The notes beneath the pieces were generated by a model. It saw only the letters and a program-made list of their open reading frames with translations, had not been told where the DNA came from and ran no database searches. Both the position numbers and the translations under genes were made by a program. Shown piece after piece: positions 37,904 through 46,113 of a DNA stretch of 64,000 nt (position 1 is its first letter; each line of letters opens with the position of its first letter). Origin of the DNA: DASSJT01 sp963715025 (GTDB taxonomy: Bacteria > Actinomycetota > Actinomycetes > Actinomycetales > Dermatophilaceae); contig CAVQQQ010000002.1 in the NCBI GenBank assembly GCA_963715025.1, positions 744,001 through 808,000 of the forward strand. The letters are read 5' to 3'.

Positions 37904-38713
37904 GTGAGCGAGTTTTCGCAGGTCAGCCGCCGGATAGCGGCTCAGCCCGAAACGGCCTCGGCCAACCGCTCGTGGTGGGATGCCGAGGCGGAGGACTACT
38001 ACGCCGAGCACGGGGACTTCCTTGGCGACATCGACTTCGTGTGGGGTCCGGAGGGGTGGCGCGAGTCGCAGCTGCACCTGCTCGGCGACGTGAGCGGACG
38101 GCTGGTCCTGGAGATCGGGGCCGGGGCGGCCCAGTGCTCCAGATGGCTGGCGACCCAGGCCGCCTGGCCGGTCGCGACCGACCTGTCCGCCGGGATGCTC
38201 AGGCAGGCACGGGCGCTCAACCGCGTTCACGGGTCCGTGCCGCTCGCCCAGTGCGATGCACTGGCCTTGCCATTCGGCGACGGCGTCTTCGACGCCGTCT
38301 TCACGGCATACGGCGCCGTGCCCTTCGTCGCCGACTCGGCGGCGCTCATGAACGAGGCAGCCCGGGTGCTGCGCCCGGGGGGCCGCTTTGTCTTCTCCAC
38401 GACGCACCCGATCCGCTGGGCCTTCCCCGACGACCCGGGCCCCGGCGGGCTGACAGCCACCCAGTCGTATTTCGACCGGACGCCCTATGTCGAGGAAGCC
38501 GGCGGGCTGGCGTCGTACGTGGAGCACCACCGGACCATCGGCGACCGGGTGCGGGAGCTGGCGGCGGCCGGCTTCCGGCTGGTCGACCTGGTCGAGCCGG
38601 AGTGGCCCGAGTCCAACACCCAGGTGTGGGGCGGCTGGTCGCCGCTGCGTGGCCGCCTGCTGCCCGGCACGGCCATCTTCGTGAGCACGCTGGACCAGCG
38701 CACTACGGGTTGA
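37904..38713 (+). CDS. Class I SAM-dependent methyltransferase (MT-1)
   Basis: A 269-residue methyltransferase. Motif I is LEIGAGAAQCSRWLA near residue 68, followed by an acidic post-I region (ATDLSAGML), LPFGDGVFDAVF (motif II region) and VLRPGGRFVF (motif III). The substrate is unknown; sequence style fits small-molecule or lipid methylases. GTG 37904 is supported by GAGGGG 9 nt upstream. It is divergent from rpsA and lies 86 bp upstream of the first GT-C-like gene. Confidence 0.85.
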   Translation: MSEFSQVSRRIAAQPETASANRSWWDAEAEDYYAEHGDFLGDIDFVWGPEGWRESQLHLLGDVSGRLVLEIGAGAAQCSRWLATQAAWPVATDLSAGMLRQARALNRVHGSVPLAQCDALALPFGDGVFDAVFTAYGAVPFVADSAALMNEAARVLRPGGRFVFSTTHPIRWAFPDDPGPGGLTATQSYFDRTPYVEEAGGLASYVEHHRTIGDRVRELAAAGFRLVDLVEPEWPESNTQVWGGWSPLRGRLLPGTAIFVSTLDQRTTG

Positions 38714-38799
38714 CGACGTCCCCTCCCCTCCGCCAGAGAGTTGGGCGGGGGCGCCGACGAGTAGCATGCGCGGCACCGCCACCGTCGAGAAAGGTCCCT

Positions 38800-40770
38800 A
38801 TGGACTCGCCCGAGCCCCGGTTCGTGGTCCACACGCAATCGGCGACGTCCGACGTGGACGAGGACCTCGAGGCACCCCTCTACCTGCCGTTCAAGACTTG
38901 GCTCAACGCGAAGCCGGGGCGCTACGTGCTGGTCGCCGCGGTTACCCTCCTCGCCGTCCAGGCCGCTGTGCGCGGATACATCAAGTTCGGCGGCTGGTTC
39001 ATGTACGACGACTTCTCGTTCATGGGCCGCGCCGCCACTCTCCCGCTGTGGAGTTCCGAATACCTCCTCAAGGGCTGGAACGGCCACTTCATGCCCGGTG
39101 GCTTCCTGCTGGCGCGCGTGCTGACCGACCTCGCACCCGTGGATTACCGCCTGGTCGCGGTCACCGACCTGGCCCTGCAGGCCGTCGCGGGCCTCCTGGT
39201 CTACAAGCTCTTGGCGGCGATGTTCGGCAGGCGACCGGCGATCCTGGTGCCCCTCAGCCTCTACCTGTTCTCAGCCATCACGCTGCCTGCGTTCCTGTGG
39301 TGGGCGGCGGCCCTCAACCAGCTGCCGGGGCAGATCGCCATGGCCGCCGCCCTGCTCTGCCAGGTGACCTACCACCGCACTGGCGCAACCCGATACGGCG
39401 TGCTGGGCGCCGCCGCAGCTCTCGGTGGCCTCCTCTTCTCCGAGAAGGTCCTCCTCGTCATCCCGTGCGTCGGGCTCCTGACCCTCTTCTGGTTCACCGC
39501 CGGGCCTCCGGGGCGACGCCTGCGGCGGGCCCTCACCGAGAACTGGCGCGTCTGGGCGGCATACCTCGTCGTGCTGGTCCCCTATGTGGTCTTCTACGCC
39601 GTCCACGTCGAGGCGCCGACCACCGGCGCGGCAGGGTCGACGATCGTGGTCCAGACTCTGGGCACAGCGCTGGCCCAGGCAGTCCTGCCCGCCCTCTTCG
39701 GAGGACCGTTCCACTGGCTGAGGCTCGGCGTCGGAGGCATCGCCGACCCGTCGGATGGGGTCGTGGCCGGCTCGGCGGTGGCTGCAGCCCTGATAGTTGC
39801 CGTGTCCGTCCTGCGCATGAGCAGGGCTTCATTCGCGTGGTTCGTCGTTGCCGGATACTGGCTCGCCAACGCCCTGTTGCTCGGGATCACCAGGGCCTCC
39901 ATCGTGGGGCCGCTCATCGGCCGTGAGTACCGGTACAGCACCGACGTCTGCCTCATCGTGGCGGTATTCGGGTCGCTCGCCTTCCTGCCGCTGCACGGTC
40001 GGTTCGCGAAGGGACAGGTTCAGCACCTGCGTCCGCGCGCCGGTGTGCCGGGCCCAGGGCCGCGGCAGGCGCCGGCGCCAGGGGAGGTCAACCCGCTGAC
40101 TCGGATCCTGCCCTCCGAGCGGCTCCTCGCAACTGCGCTGTGCATTGGCCTGACGGTCGCCGCCCTGACCTCGACGCTCCGCTTCGACACGGTCTGGCGA
40201 AACGAGCAGTCCCATCGCTTCTTCGACACCCTGCGGGCCGACATCCAGCGCGCAGGCCACCCGGTGACCATCGCCGACCTGCCGTTCCCCAGCACCGCAC
40301 TCCCTGAGCCCCTGGGCGCGGCAGTCAGCACTGCGACCTTCCTGCCTGCGCTGCGACCACGTCCTCGGATCCTCCGCGAGGGCGACGCTGTCGAGCACCT
40401 GTTCACCCTGGACGACAACGGTCACCTGAGGGCCGCGTACATCGACGGCTACGCCAACGTGCCGGGACCAGTCAGCGGGTGTGGCTACCGAGTCGAGGGC
40501 GAACCGGTGACGGTGCCGCTCGCGGCAACGACCTTTCCGTGGGGCTGGGGGGTGCGTGTGGGCTACCTCGCCAGCGAGGACGCCGACGCGACCGTGACGG
40601 CAGGAGACGTCGTCACCAAGGTCCACATCCTCCCCGGACTCCACCAGCTCTTCGTGATGGGCGCCGGCGCCATGGCGGACGTGCGCATCAGCGGGCTGAG
40701 TGCAGGCTCGATGTGCACCAACGACGTCACGGTTGGCGCCATCAAGCCGGTGCCGGGCACGCGTCCCTGA
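38800..40770 (+). CDS. Polytopic membrane protein, GT-C-like, with C-terminal extracytoplasmic domain (paralogue 1)
   Basis: A 656-residue protein with an N-terminal cytoplasmic segment of ~45 residues and then about eleven hydrophobic segments. The first large loop has YDDFSFMGRA, a position and acidic pair typical of GT-C glycosyltransferases using polyprenyl-phosphate sugars. Other landmarks are WWAAALNQLP, LFSEKVLL and GPLIGREYRY. The last ~170 residues are soluble and end in a domain with GCGYRVEG, WGWGVRVGYL and SMCTNDVTVG. A close paralogue lies at 42796. TAGCAT at 38762 may be its -10; GAAAGG precedes ATG 38800. Function is inferred only. Confidence 0.8.
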   Translation: MDSPEPRFVVHTQSATSDVDEDLEAPLYLPFKTWLNAKPGRYVLVAAVTLLAVQAAVRGYIKFGGWFMYDDFSFMGRAATLPLWSSEYLLKGWNGHFMPGGFLLARVLTDLAPVDYRLVAVTDLALQAVAGLLVYKLLAAMFGRRPAILVPLSLYLFSAITLPAFLWWAAALNQLPGQIAMAAALLCQVTYHRTGATRYGVLGAAAALGGLLFSEKVLLVIPCVGLLTLFWFTAGPPGRRLRRALTENWRVWAAYLVVLVPYVVFYAVHVEAPTTGAAGSTIVVQTLGTALAQAVLPALFGGPFHWLRLGVGGIADPSDGVVAGSAVAAALIVAVSVLRMSRASFAWFVVAGYWLANALLLGITRASIVGPLIGREYRYSTDVCLIVAVFGSLAFLPLHGRFAKGQVQHLRPRAGVPGPGPRQAPAPGEVNPLTRILPSERLLATALCIGLTVAALTSTLRFDTVWRNEQSHRFFDTLRADIQRAGHPVTIADLPFPSTALPEPLGAAVSTATFLPALRPRPRILREGDAVEHLFTLDDNGHLRAAYIDGYANVPGPVSGCGYRVEGEPVTVPLAATTFPWGWGVRVGYLASEDADATVTAGDVVTKVHILPGLHQLFVMGAGAMADVRISGLSAGSMCTNDVTVGAIKPVPGTRP

Positions 40771-40890
40771 CCGCCGGGCGCACGTCACTGCCGGGCACGC
40801 GCCCCCTGGGCGCCGGCCATGCCCACTCGGCTTGGGTGAGCGGGACGGCGGCCATGTCCTGGCCAAACGGCGGGACTCGCCCATGGGCGC

Positions 40891-40907
40891 CGCGGGAGTC
40901 TCCCGCG
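40891..40907. terminator. Short hairpin between convergent genes
   Basis: CGCGGGAG-T-CTCCCGCG forms a palindrome in the 161-bp gap between the 3' ends of the GT-C-like gene and the DUF3068 gene. It may serve both as a weak bidirectional terminator. No T-tract is present. Nothing else is recognisable in the gap. Confidence 0.35.
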
Positions 40908-40931
40908 AGGCCCTGGATCGTTTGCCGTGCG

Positions 40932-41906
40932 TCAGCGGCGGGGTTCACCGCCCCGCGGGAGGGCCAGGACGAGCCCGACCACCACGAGGATCAAGCCGAG
41001 CACCAGACTGCCGAGTGGCAGGTAGAGCCGGATGAGGTCGATGGACTTGATGCCGTCTTTGGCGATCTTGGCCTGGATCCGGTCGGCCTCGGGAGTGAAC
41101 TCCAGCGTTCCCTGCAAGGCGGTCAGGCCGGCCAAGGACGGGTCTCGCATTGCGGCCCCCGGGTCGTTGCTCGCGCGGCCGGTGAGTCGCTGGTTGATCT
41201 CCTCACGGCCGTGGATGATGGCGCCCGTCTTGGGCTCGACCCAGAGGGTGCGGGTGTTGCTGTACAGCGACGGGAACACGCCGCCCGTCATCGCGGGAGC
41301 GTCGGTGATGACCTGCTGGAACTTGTAGACGGTCAGCCCCTCCTTGGTCTCCTGGTCGATGTAGCGCATCGGGTAGGCCTTCCGGGCGGGGCTGTCCCAG
41401 TATGGATAGGTCTTCTTCTCCGTGAACATGGGGAACGTCATGCCCAGACCCTGGTGGACGACGGTGTCGCCGTCCTCGGCCTGCTGGCAGTTCTCCTTGC
41501 CGCTGCTGCCGCACTTGTTCCCGGTCACGGCAAGGGCGGTGACCCGGTCGAAGGCGAAGCGCGTGTAGAAGTTCGCGATGATGCGGGGGTCGTTCTCGAG
41601 GCAGCCCAGCTTCTCGTCGTTGTCGTCGCGCGTGAGGCACAGCGCCTGCTCGTAGACAGCCACATCGTGGTTGCCGCTCTTGACGTCGCCCTGGATGTGG
41701 CGAGTCACGCTGACGTGCGGAAGCACCACCACCCGGCCCTCCGTGGACGAGAGATAGCGGAAGTCGGTGCCAGCGTGCGGGAGGGTGACGTCGACGTCCA
41801 GCGGCGCTCGCACCAGCTGGGGGGCCACCACGAAGCGGATCACAGGGGCGAGCACCAGCAGGAGGACACCCAGCCCGAACAGGACCAGCCCCAGGTTGCG
41901 CTTCAC
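40932..41906 (-). CDS. DUF3068 domain-containing membrane-anchored protein
   Basis: A 324-residue protein with one N-terminal (residues ~6-28) and one C-terminal (~292-314) hydrophobic segment flanking a large extracytoplasmic region. DUF3068 signatures include SVTRHIQGDVKSGN, KTYPYWDSPARKAYPMRY and GLTVYKFQQVI. The family includes the M. tuberculosis Rv0227c type, which sits in an equivalent envelope-gene neighbourhood. Function is not established. GTG 41906 is preceded by GAGGAGAGG. It is divergent from MT-2. Confidence 0.86.
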   Translation of the reverse strand: MKRNLGLVLFGLGVLLLVLAPVIRFVVAPQLVRAPLDVDVTLPHAGTDFRYLSSTEGRVVVLPHVSVTRHIQGDVKSGNHDVAVYEQALCLTRDDNDEKLGCLENDPRIIANFYTRFAFDRVTALAVTGNKCGSSGKENCQQAEDGDTVVHQGLGMTFPMFTEKKTYPYWDSPARKAYPMRYIDQETKEGLTVYKFQQVITDAPAMTGGVFPSLYSNTRTLWVEPKTGAIIHGREEINQRLTGRASNDPGAAMRDPSLAGLTALQGTLEFTPEADRIQAKIAKDGIKSIDLIRLYLPLGSLVLGLILVVVGLVLALPRGGEPRR

Positions 41907-42054
41907 ACGAATGTCCTCTCCTCAGCGCGGGTGATGTGCGACCGAAAAGTACCAGCAAGTAGCGTAGCCCTGCGCACACTCCGTTCGGATGATTGAGAAT
42001 CGATGCGCTGCATCCCTGGAATCGCCCTGCTCGAGGGCGACACGAAAGGCTGAC

Positions 42055-42783
42055 GTGGACCTCGACCGCACGCGCCGAGACTGGACCCGCCTGGGCGAGG
42101 AGGACCCCCTCTGGGCCGTCCTCGTCAAGCCCGAGGGCCGCCACGAAGCCTGGGACGCCGACACGTTCCTCGCCACCGGCCGCGCCGAGGTGGACGGCGT
42201 CCTGGACCGCATGAGCGCACTCGGGATACGGCCAGCACCCGGACGGGCGGTCGACTTCGGCTGCGGTGCGGGCCGCCTCACCCAGGCGCTGCGCAGGCGC
42301 TTCGACAGCGCGACCGGGATCGACTTCTCCGCGCCGATGCTCGCACGGGCTCGAACCCTAGACCCCGCCGGCACCTGCGTGTTCGTCCTCAACGAGGCCC
42401 CCGACCTGGCGGCCTGGCCCGACGAGAGCTTCGACCTCGCCTACTCCTCACTGGTGCTCCAGCACATCCCGACCGCCCAGGCCAGGCGCTACCTCAGCGA
42501 GCTGGTCAGGGTCGTGCGGCCCGGCGGAGCCCTCGCCGTCCAGGTGGCCACCCGCCCCGATGCGAGCCTGAAGGGACGCCTGGCCACGGTCCTTCCCCAC
42601 TGGGCCATGAGATTCGCTCAGCGCTGGGTGCTCCGCTACCCCGCGCCCATGGACATGTACCCCATGTCCGGTCGGGACGTGCTCGTCGCGCTCGCCGGGC
42701 GGGGCCGCGTCGTGGAGGCCCAGGAGGCGCCCATGTACGGGGGACACTGGGTGTTCACCCGCTATCTCATCTCCCGCAGCTGA
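42055..42783 (+). CDS. Class I SAM-dependent methyltransferase (MT-2)
   Basis: A 242-residue methyltransferase. Motif I is VDFGCGAGRLTQAL near residue 66, post-I is GIDFSAPMLARA, motif II is FDLAYSSLVLQHIP and motif III is VVRPGGALAVQV. Start GTG 42055 has AAAGG upstream; the longer in-frame start at 41989 lies in the promoter region. It ends 12 bp before the frameshifted GT-C-like gene and is probably cotranscribed with it. The substrate is unknown. Confidence 0.84.
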   Translation: MDLDRTRRDWTRLGEEDPLWAVLVKPEGRHEAWDADTFLATGRAEVDGVLDRMSALGIRPAPGRAVDFGCGAGRLTQALRRRFDSATGIDFSAPMLARARTLDPAGTCVFVLNEAPDLAAWPDESFDLAYSSLVLQHIPTAQARRYLSELVRVVRPGGALAVQVATRPDASLKGRLATVLPHWAMRFAQRWVLRYPAPMDMYPMSGRDVLVALAGRGRVVEAQEAPMYGGHWVFTRYLISRS

Positions 42784-42795
42784 ACCCGCTCGCGA

Positions 42796-44743
42796 ATGAC
42801 CGCTGACCTCACCGAGACGCGCCGCTCCCGCCGCCAGGATGGACGCCGGCGCACGGCGCTTCCCCTACGGCTCGTCGGGCGGACCAGCCGCGAGGGGGTC
42901 GCGCGCGCGGTCCTGTTGCTCCTGCTGGTGCAGGTCCTCGTCCGCGGCTGGGTCTCCCTGCGCGGCTACTTCTACCTGGACGACTTCGTCTTCACCGGCC
43001 GGGCGATGGAGTACAAGGCCTTCGACCCCGAGTATCTCTTCACGGCCTACAACAGCCACGTCATGCCCGGCTCCTTCCTGTGGGCCTGGGCGACGACCCG
43101 CCTGCTCCCCCTCAGCTATCCCGCCGTCGTCGCCGTCTGCTTGCTCCTCCAGCTCGTGCTTGGGCTGGCTCTTCTACGTCCTGCTGCGCCGGGTCTTCGG
43201 CTCCACGCCGCTCATCCTCGTGCCCTTCACGGCCTTCCTGCTCTCGCCGATCACCCTTCCCGCAGCCCTCTGGTGGGCTGCCGCGCTGAACCAGCTCCCC
43301 CAACAGCTCGCGGTGGTCGGCGTCCTGCTGTGCCACATGCGCTACCTGCGCACTGGACGGGTGCGCGCCGGCCTGGCGGGTGCGCTGGTGCTGCTGGGCG
43401 GCTTGCTCTTCTCGGAGAAGACGCTGCTCGTGCTGCCGTTCCTGGCGGCAATCCACCTTGCCTACTTCGCCGGCGGCACCTTCCTCACCCGGCTCCGCGG
43501 CCTCGTCGTCGGCCACTGGAGGGTGTGGTCGGCCTACGCCGTCGTGTCACTCCCCTACGTGGTCTACTACGCCGTCGCGGTGCCCTCGCCGGCCCGCCAG
43601 CCGGCCCAGGGGGCAAGCATCGTGCAGCTGGTCATGGAGTCGTTCGCCCGCGCGGTGGTCCCTGGCATGCTCGGCGGCCCCTGGCACTGGGTGCAGATCG
43701 GGTATGCCGGTGCGCTGGCCGACCCCGGCCGGTTCGCAAGCGCGCTGGCGCTGGTCATCGCGGCCGCCGTGGTGGGCGGCACCTGCCTGGTGCACCGCCG
43801 AGCCTGGTTCGGATGGGCAGCCGCCCTGGGCTGCTGCCTGCTCAACCTGGCCCTTCTCGCCCTGAGCCGGGCCACCTTCATCGGACCGCTGATCGGCGAC
43901 GAATACCGTTACGTCACCGACACGGCGATCGTGATCGCCCTGGCGCTCGCCTTCGGCCTGGTGCCCATCGCGGGCAGCTGGCGCGCCGCCGAGCCGCAGC
44001 GCCTCGAACGTCGGGCTCTGGGCTGGTCGTGGCTGGAAAGCCCGGAGTACCGCGAGTTCCGGCAGTCGCTGCCGACCCTCTCCCGTGGTGCCTGGGCAGC
44101 GCTCGCGGTCGGCGCGCTGACCGCGAGCAGCGTGTTCAGCACGCTCGCGTACGACCGCTTCTGGCGGGTCAACCCGGCGCGCTCCTACATCGAGAACGCC
44201 CGCGCCGACCTCCTCGACCTGCCTGAGGGGATCGTCGTCGTCGACTCCTTCGTCCCCGCCTCGGTTGCCTGGCCGCTGCTCGGCCACTACGCCAAGACCA
44301 GCACCATCCTCCGTCCGCTCCCCCACGCTCCCCGGAGCCTCTCGACCCAGTCCGCATCCGGCGCGCTCTATGTTGTCGGCGAGGACGGGCACATCCAGCG
44401 CGCCGCCGTGCCGGGCCTGAACGCCCGGAAGGGACCGACTCCGGGCTGTGGCTGGCTGGCCGAGCCGGGGCAGCCGGCCGAGATCCGCCTGGCCAAGAAG
44501 ACACTCGCCTGGGACTGGACGGTCCGCATCGGCTACCTCAGTCATCAGGCGGGTCCGGCCCGCGTCACCATCGGCGACAAGGCGACGCCGGTGAACCTGA
44601 CGGCCGGCGTCGGCGAGTTCTACGTCAGCGCCTCCGGGAAGTTCGACCGGATCCGCCTGGAGGTCTTGGGGGCGGGCGGCAGTCTCTGCACCGACGACGT
44701 CACGGTGGGAGTGCCCGTGGCTGTGGCAGGGTCTCGGCCATGA
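42796..44743 (+). pseudogene. GT-C-like polytopic membrane protein (paralogue 2), interrupted by a +1 frameshift
   Basis: Paralogue of the 38800 gene. Frame 1 from ATG 42796 gives the N-terminus with YLDDFVFTGRA and reads to about VAVCLLLQLVLG. The rest continues in the next frame from GWLFYVLLRRVFGS to the end, including WWAAALNQLP, LLFSEKTLL, GPLIGDEYRY and the C-terminal GCGWLAEPG, WDWTVRIGYL and SLCTDDVTVG. Removing one G from GGG at 43162-43164 joins the two into a ~648-residue protein. Either a natural loss or a base-calling error. The stop overlaps the acyltransferase start by 4 nt (ATGA). Confidence 0.85.
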
Positions 44744-46101
44744 GCGCCAGCAGCGCGGCGAGCGCCAGCAGCGCGGCGAGCGCCCGCAGCGCGGCGAGCG
44801 CCCGCAGCGCGGCGAGCGCCCGCCCGGGCAGCGGCCGAGTGGACTCCGGGGCCGACCACAGCGCCTTCCCGGGGCTCGATGGGCTCCGTGCGGTGGCGGT
44901 GGCCGCGGTTGTGCTCACCCATGCCGCCTATTGGACCGGCCGCTACGAGCGCGGGTTCGGTGCGGCGTTCCTCGCCCGCATGGACTGCGGTGTGGCGATC
45001 TTCTTCGTGATCTCCGGCTTCCTGTTGTTCCGGCCCTGGCTGGTGTCTGCTGTGCGGCGACGCCCGAATCCGTCCCTGCGCACCTACCTCATCCGCCGCG
45101 CCGTGCGCATCCTTCCGGCTTACTGGCTCGCCGTGGCCCTGTGTCTCCTCCTCCTGCCGCAGAACAGGACGACGACGGTGGCCGACTGGGTCCGCCAGGC
45201 GCTCCTGCTGCAGATCTACCGCCCCGGCTGGCTCCGTGAGGGCCTCACGCAGACCTGGAGCCTGTGCACCGAGGTGGCCTTCTACGTCGCCCTGCCCGCG
45301 GTGGGCGCCGGGGCCCTCTGGTGGCTGCGACGCTCGCGCTCCGGGCGGGTGACCGGCCTGCTGTGGCTGTGCGGCGCGCTATCGCTCACGTCAGTGGCCT
45401 GGTATCTGTTCCTGCACTCCGGCTCGCCGCTTGCGCCGTATATGGGGTCGTTCTGGCTGCCCGGCTTTCTGATCTGGTTCGCGGCAGGACTCGCGATGGC
45501 GGTCCTGCGCGTGCATCTTGACACCGCCCCGGAAGGTGCGACGCGCCGATGGCAGTGGGCCGAGACCCTGGGCAGCCACCCACTCACCTGTTGGTCGCTC
45601 GCGGCAGCCACCCTGCTGCTGACCCTCACGCCGCTCGCGGGCCCGCGCGCCATCGGCGCAGGAACGGCGGGCCAGGAGATCACCAAGAACGTGCTGTATG
45701 CCGTGCTGGCCGGCAGCATCGCCTGGCCAGCCGTCTTCGGCCGCTCGCCCGTGACGACCGCGCTTCTCGGCAACCGGGTGTGCGTCTACCTGGGCACCAT
45801 CTCCTACGGCGTCTTCCTCTACCACCTCCTGGTGCTCGACACGGTCATGCGAGTCCTTGGCAACGCCGTGTTCAACGGCCAGGTGATCCAGGTCTTCCCG
45901 CTGACGGCGCTCGCGTCGATCGGCCTCGCCGCAGTCAGCTTCCGGTTCCTCGAGCGGCCCCTGATCCGCGCGGGCCACCGGCGCACGCGCCCCCCGGCCG
46001 GCACTCGAGCGACCTCGAGCCTGTTGACACCGGCCACCGCCACCGCGGAGTCGCCAGCGTCAGCCTCGAGGTGGCGGGCGAGCGAGTCGGGCCCGCCGTA
46101 G
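44740..46101 (+). CDS. Acyltransferase 3 (OafA/NolL-type) membrane protein
   Basis: A 453-residue integral membrane O-acyltransferase that would modify an envelope glycan or lipid. About ten hydrophobic segments. The family N-terminus is FPGLDGLRAVAVAAVVLTHA with the conserved His near residue 62, then DCGVAIFFVISGFLLFRPW and YLIRRAVRILPAYWLAVAL; the end shows SYGVFLYHLLVLD and FRFLERPLI. The first ~30 residues come from an 18-bp tandem repeat (SAxSAA units). It is coupled to the upstream membrane-protein gene by a 4-nt overlap and ends 12 bp from the convergent aftD-like gene. Confidence 0.88.
   Translation: MSASSAASASSAASARSAASARSAASARPGSGRVDSGADHSAFPGLDGLRAVAVAAVVLTHAAYWTGRYERGFGAAFLARMDCGVAIFFVISGFLLFRPWLVSAVRRRPNPSLRTYLIRRAVRILPAYWLAVALCLLLLPQNRTTTVADWVRQALLLQIYRPGWLREGLTQTWSLCTEVAFYVALPAVGAGALWWLRRSRSGRVTGLLWLCGALSLTSVAWYLFLHSGSPLAPYMGSFWLPGFLIWFAAGLAMAVLRVHLDTAPEGATRRWQWAETLGSHPLTCWSLAAATLLLTLTPLAGPRAIGAGTAGQEITKNVLYAVLAGSIAWPAVFGRSPVTTALLGNRVCVYLGTISYGVFLYHLLVLDTVMRVLGNAVFNGQVIQVFPLTALASIGLAAVSFRFLERPLIRAGHRRTRPPAGTRATSSLLTPATATAESPASASRWRASESGPP
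44743..44822 (+). repeat. 18-bp coding tandem repeat at the acyltransferase N-terminus
   Basis: Four near-identical units of AGCGCC(A/C)GCAGCGCGGCG at 44743, 44761, 44779 and 44797, plus a partial fifth. Each encodes SA(S/R)SAA. The 18-bp period keeps the frame, so copy number can vary without disrupting the gene. Confidence 0.85.
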
Positions 46102-46113
46102 TCCAAACGCGCT

